DNA from: CAZNGF01 sp964572855
Lineage (GTDB): Bacteria; Bipolaricaulota; Bipolaricaulia; RBG-16-55-9; JAJCYT01
DNA: 7,957 nt
Reading direction: 5' to 3'
NCBI GenBank assembly: GCA_964572855.1
Contig: CAZNGF010000086.1
Span: 1-7,957 of the forward strand
The first letter of the stretch is position 1. Each line of letters starts with the position of its first letter. Shown in pieces: positions 6,820 through 7,957 of the stretch. The translations under genes were made by a program, and so were the position numbers. The notes beneath the pieces were generated by a model. That model saw only the letters and a program-made list of their open reading frames with translations, had not been told where the DNA came from and made no database searches.

Positions 6820-7957
6820 AATCTCGGGTGTCCCCCCTCCGTCGCAGCTCTGGCGGTAGGGTCGGTCGCCCAGGTAGCGCGCCCACTCGGCCTCGCTCAA
6901 AGGGCGCGGGAGGCGGCGGCAGACCGCTTGCACCAGTTTCTCCGGCGTCAAGGGCCGGAGCGCGACCGCGGCGTCGCCCCAGCTGGCCGAGGCCAGATAA
7001 TCCCCGTCGGCGCTAAAAGAAAGGTCGTAAACCCGGTCAGCGTGGAGATGGCGGGCGGTTTCCTCGCCCCGGTCCAGTGTCCAGAGGCGGACGGTCCCGT
7101 CCCAGCTGCCCGTGGCCAGGTGCGCGCCCGTGGGATCGAAGGCGACGGCCGACACCCGGCCTTCGTGCGCCACGCGCACGCGCTCCCGGCCCGTGTCGAG
7201 CGCCCAAACCCGCGCCGTTTGGTCCGCGCCGGCCGTGGCCAGGGCGGCGCCGTCGGGGCTGAAGGCCACGTCCACCACGGCCGCGTCGTGGGCCAACTCG
7301 GCCGGGACGTCGTCCGCCTCGAGTTCCCAGACGCGGGCGCTGCCGTCCCAGCTCCCGGTGGCCAGGCGACTGCCGTCGGGGCTGAAGGCCAGCGCCCTGA
7401 CCCAGTTTCCGTGCTGCAAGCGCGCCAGCTCGCGGCCGCTGGGGACGTCCCACACGCGCGCCGTGGCGTCGTCGCTGGCCGTGGCCAGCCGGGTCCCGTC
7501 GGGGCTGAAGGCCAGGGTGTAGACGCCGTCGCCGTGTTCCATGCGGGCCAATTCGGCGCCGGTGCCGGCCTCCCAGAGCCGCGCCGTGCCGTCCCAGCCC
7601 GCCGAGGCGAGGTACTGGCCCTCGGGGCTGAAGGCCACGGCCCTGGCCCAGTGCTCGTGCCGCATCTCGGCCAAGCGGGAACCGGTCTCGAGCTCCCAAA
7701 CCGTGACGGCGCCGTCCCAACTGGCGCTGGCCAGGCGGCTGCCGTCGGGGCTGAAGGCCACGTCGAACACGTCGCTCGTGTGCTGGAGGCGCGCCAGTTC
7801 GGCGCCGGTGTCGAGCGCCCAGACGCGGGCCGTCCCGTCCCAGCTCGCGCTGGCCAGCAAACGGTCGTCCGGGCTGAAAGCGACGCTGACCACCCCCTCG
7901 TCGTGCGCCAGGCTGGGGGGATGGTTCCGCAGCGCGCGATAGAGCACCTGCATCCCC
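6802..7957 (-). CDS. WD40 beta-propeller protein, C-terminal part (5' end outside window)
   Basis: Only the C-terminal 385 or so residues are visible, because the frame is open to the window edge. The Met at 7953 is probably internal: the segment MQVLYRALRNHP resembles the linker that precedes propellers in large multidomain proteins. Eight consecutive repeats of 41 residues follow, each with VAFSPDG, LATASWDG and ARVW-type motifs. The eighth is degenerate, ending WGDAAVALRPL where a W-D strand would be expected. The tail, TPEKLVQAVCRRLPRPLSEA and then EWARYLGDRPYRQSC, is the pattern often seen at the end of nSTAND, TIR, caspase-like or kinase WD40 proteins, so an upstream signalling domain is likely. 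The propeller would bind partners. The last codons overlap the Fur box, and no terminator follows, so read-through into fbpABC is possible. Confidence 0.9.
   Translation of the reverse strand, partial: GMQVLYRALRNHPPSLAHDEGVVSVAFSPDDRLLASASWDGTARVWALDTGAELARLQHTSDVFDVAFSPDGSRLASASWDGAVTVWELETGSRLAEMRHEHWARAVAFSPEGQYLASAGWDGTARLWEAGTGAELARMEHGDGVYTLAFSPDGTRLATASDDATARVWDVPSGRELARLQHGNWVRALAFSPDGSRLATGSWDGSARVWELEADDVPAELAHDAAVVDVAFSPDGAALATAGADQTARVWALDTGRERVRVAHEGRVSAVAFDPTGAHLATGSWDGTVRLWTLDRGEETARHLHADRVYDLSFSADGDYLASASWGDAAVALRPLTPEKLVQAVCRRLPRPLSEAEWARYLGDRPYRQSCDGGGTPEISNDYH
7130..7882. repeat. 123-bp tandem repeats encoding WD40 blades
   Basis: The core TCGGGGCTGAAGGCC recurs at 7253, 7376, 7499, 7622 and 7745, with a diverged copy at 7868 and a weaker one near 7130. 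The period is exactly 123 bp (41 codons), with no insertions or deletions between these copies. This is a coding repeat within the WD40 gene, not a CRISPR array. Confidence 0.85.

Noticed and set aside
7130..7957. CRISPR-like regular repeats
   Set aside because: The 123-bp period is in frame and encodes WD40 blades; there are no spacers.

Overview
The window is 8 kb of GC-rich bacterial DNA (about two-thirds G+C by eye) from an organism I cannot place to phylum. Bifunctional CoaBC, GreA, sigma70-like promoters and Shine-Dalgarno sites show that it is bacterial. A WD40-repeat protein and a GC-rich dispersed palindromic repeat suit large-genome lineages such as Myxococcota, Chloroflexota or Planctomycetota, but this is only a guess.

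Layout, left to right. (1) coaBC (minus) encodes the bifunctional coenzyme A enzyme and is divergent from greA (plus), a transcript-cleavage factor with a strong promoter and a perfect Shine-Dalgarno. (2) greA converges on a minus-strand gene for a lone cyclic-nucleotide-binding domain. That gene has a convincing promoter, and its roughly 180-nt leader contains a three-hairpin dispersed repeat. (3) A short minus-strand stretch (2567-2795) looks like a small frameshifted gene remnant. (4) A complete ferric-iron ABC importer operon follows on the minus strand: fbpA (periplasmic Fe-binding protein), fbpB (fused double permease) and fbpC (ATPase). fbpA-fbpB abut as TAAATG, and fbpB-fbpC overlap as ATGA. 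(5) Upstream of fbpA lie a sigma70 promoter, a Fur box and a roughly 130-nt leader. (6) At the right edge is the 3' part of a WD40 propeller gene (minus), open at the window end.

The iron operon is the functional centre. The Fur box sits just upstream of the fbpA -35 element and doubles as the last codons of the WD40 gene. The predicted leader folds, by eye, into a 5'-terminal hairpin, an A-rich linker and a nested three-way junction whose closing stem ends at the Shine-Dalgarno. That leader is the best candidate here for an undescribed regulatory element. A 13-bp perfect GC hairpin just inside fbpB could set the binding-protein to permease ratio.

Other points of interest are the CoaC domain, which departs from the E. 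coli catalytic Asn and flap Cys, and the WD40 gene, whose blades repeat with an exact 123-bp period and end in a tail typical of large signalling or conflict (nSTAND/TIR-type) WD40 proteins. No tRNA, rRNA, CRISPR array, transposase or integrase was seen.
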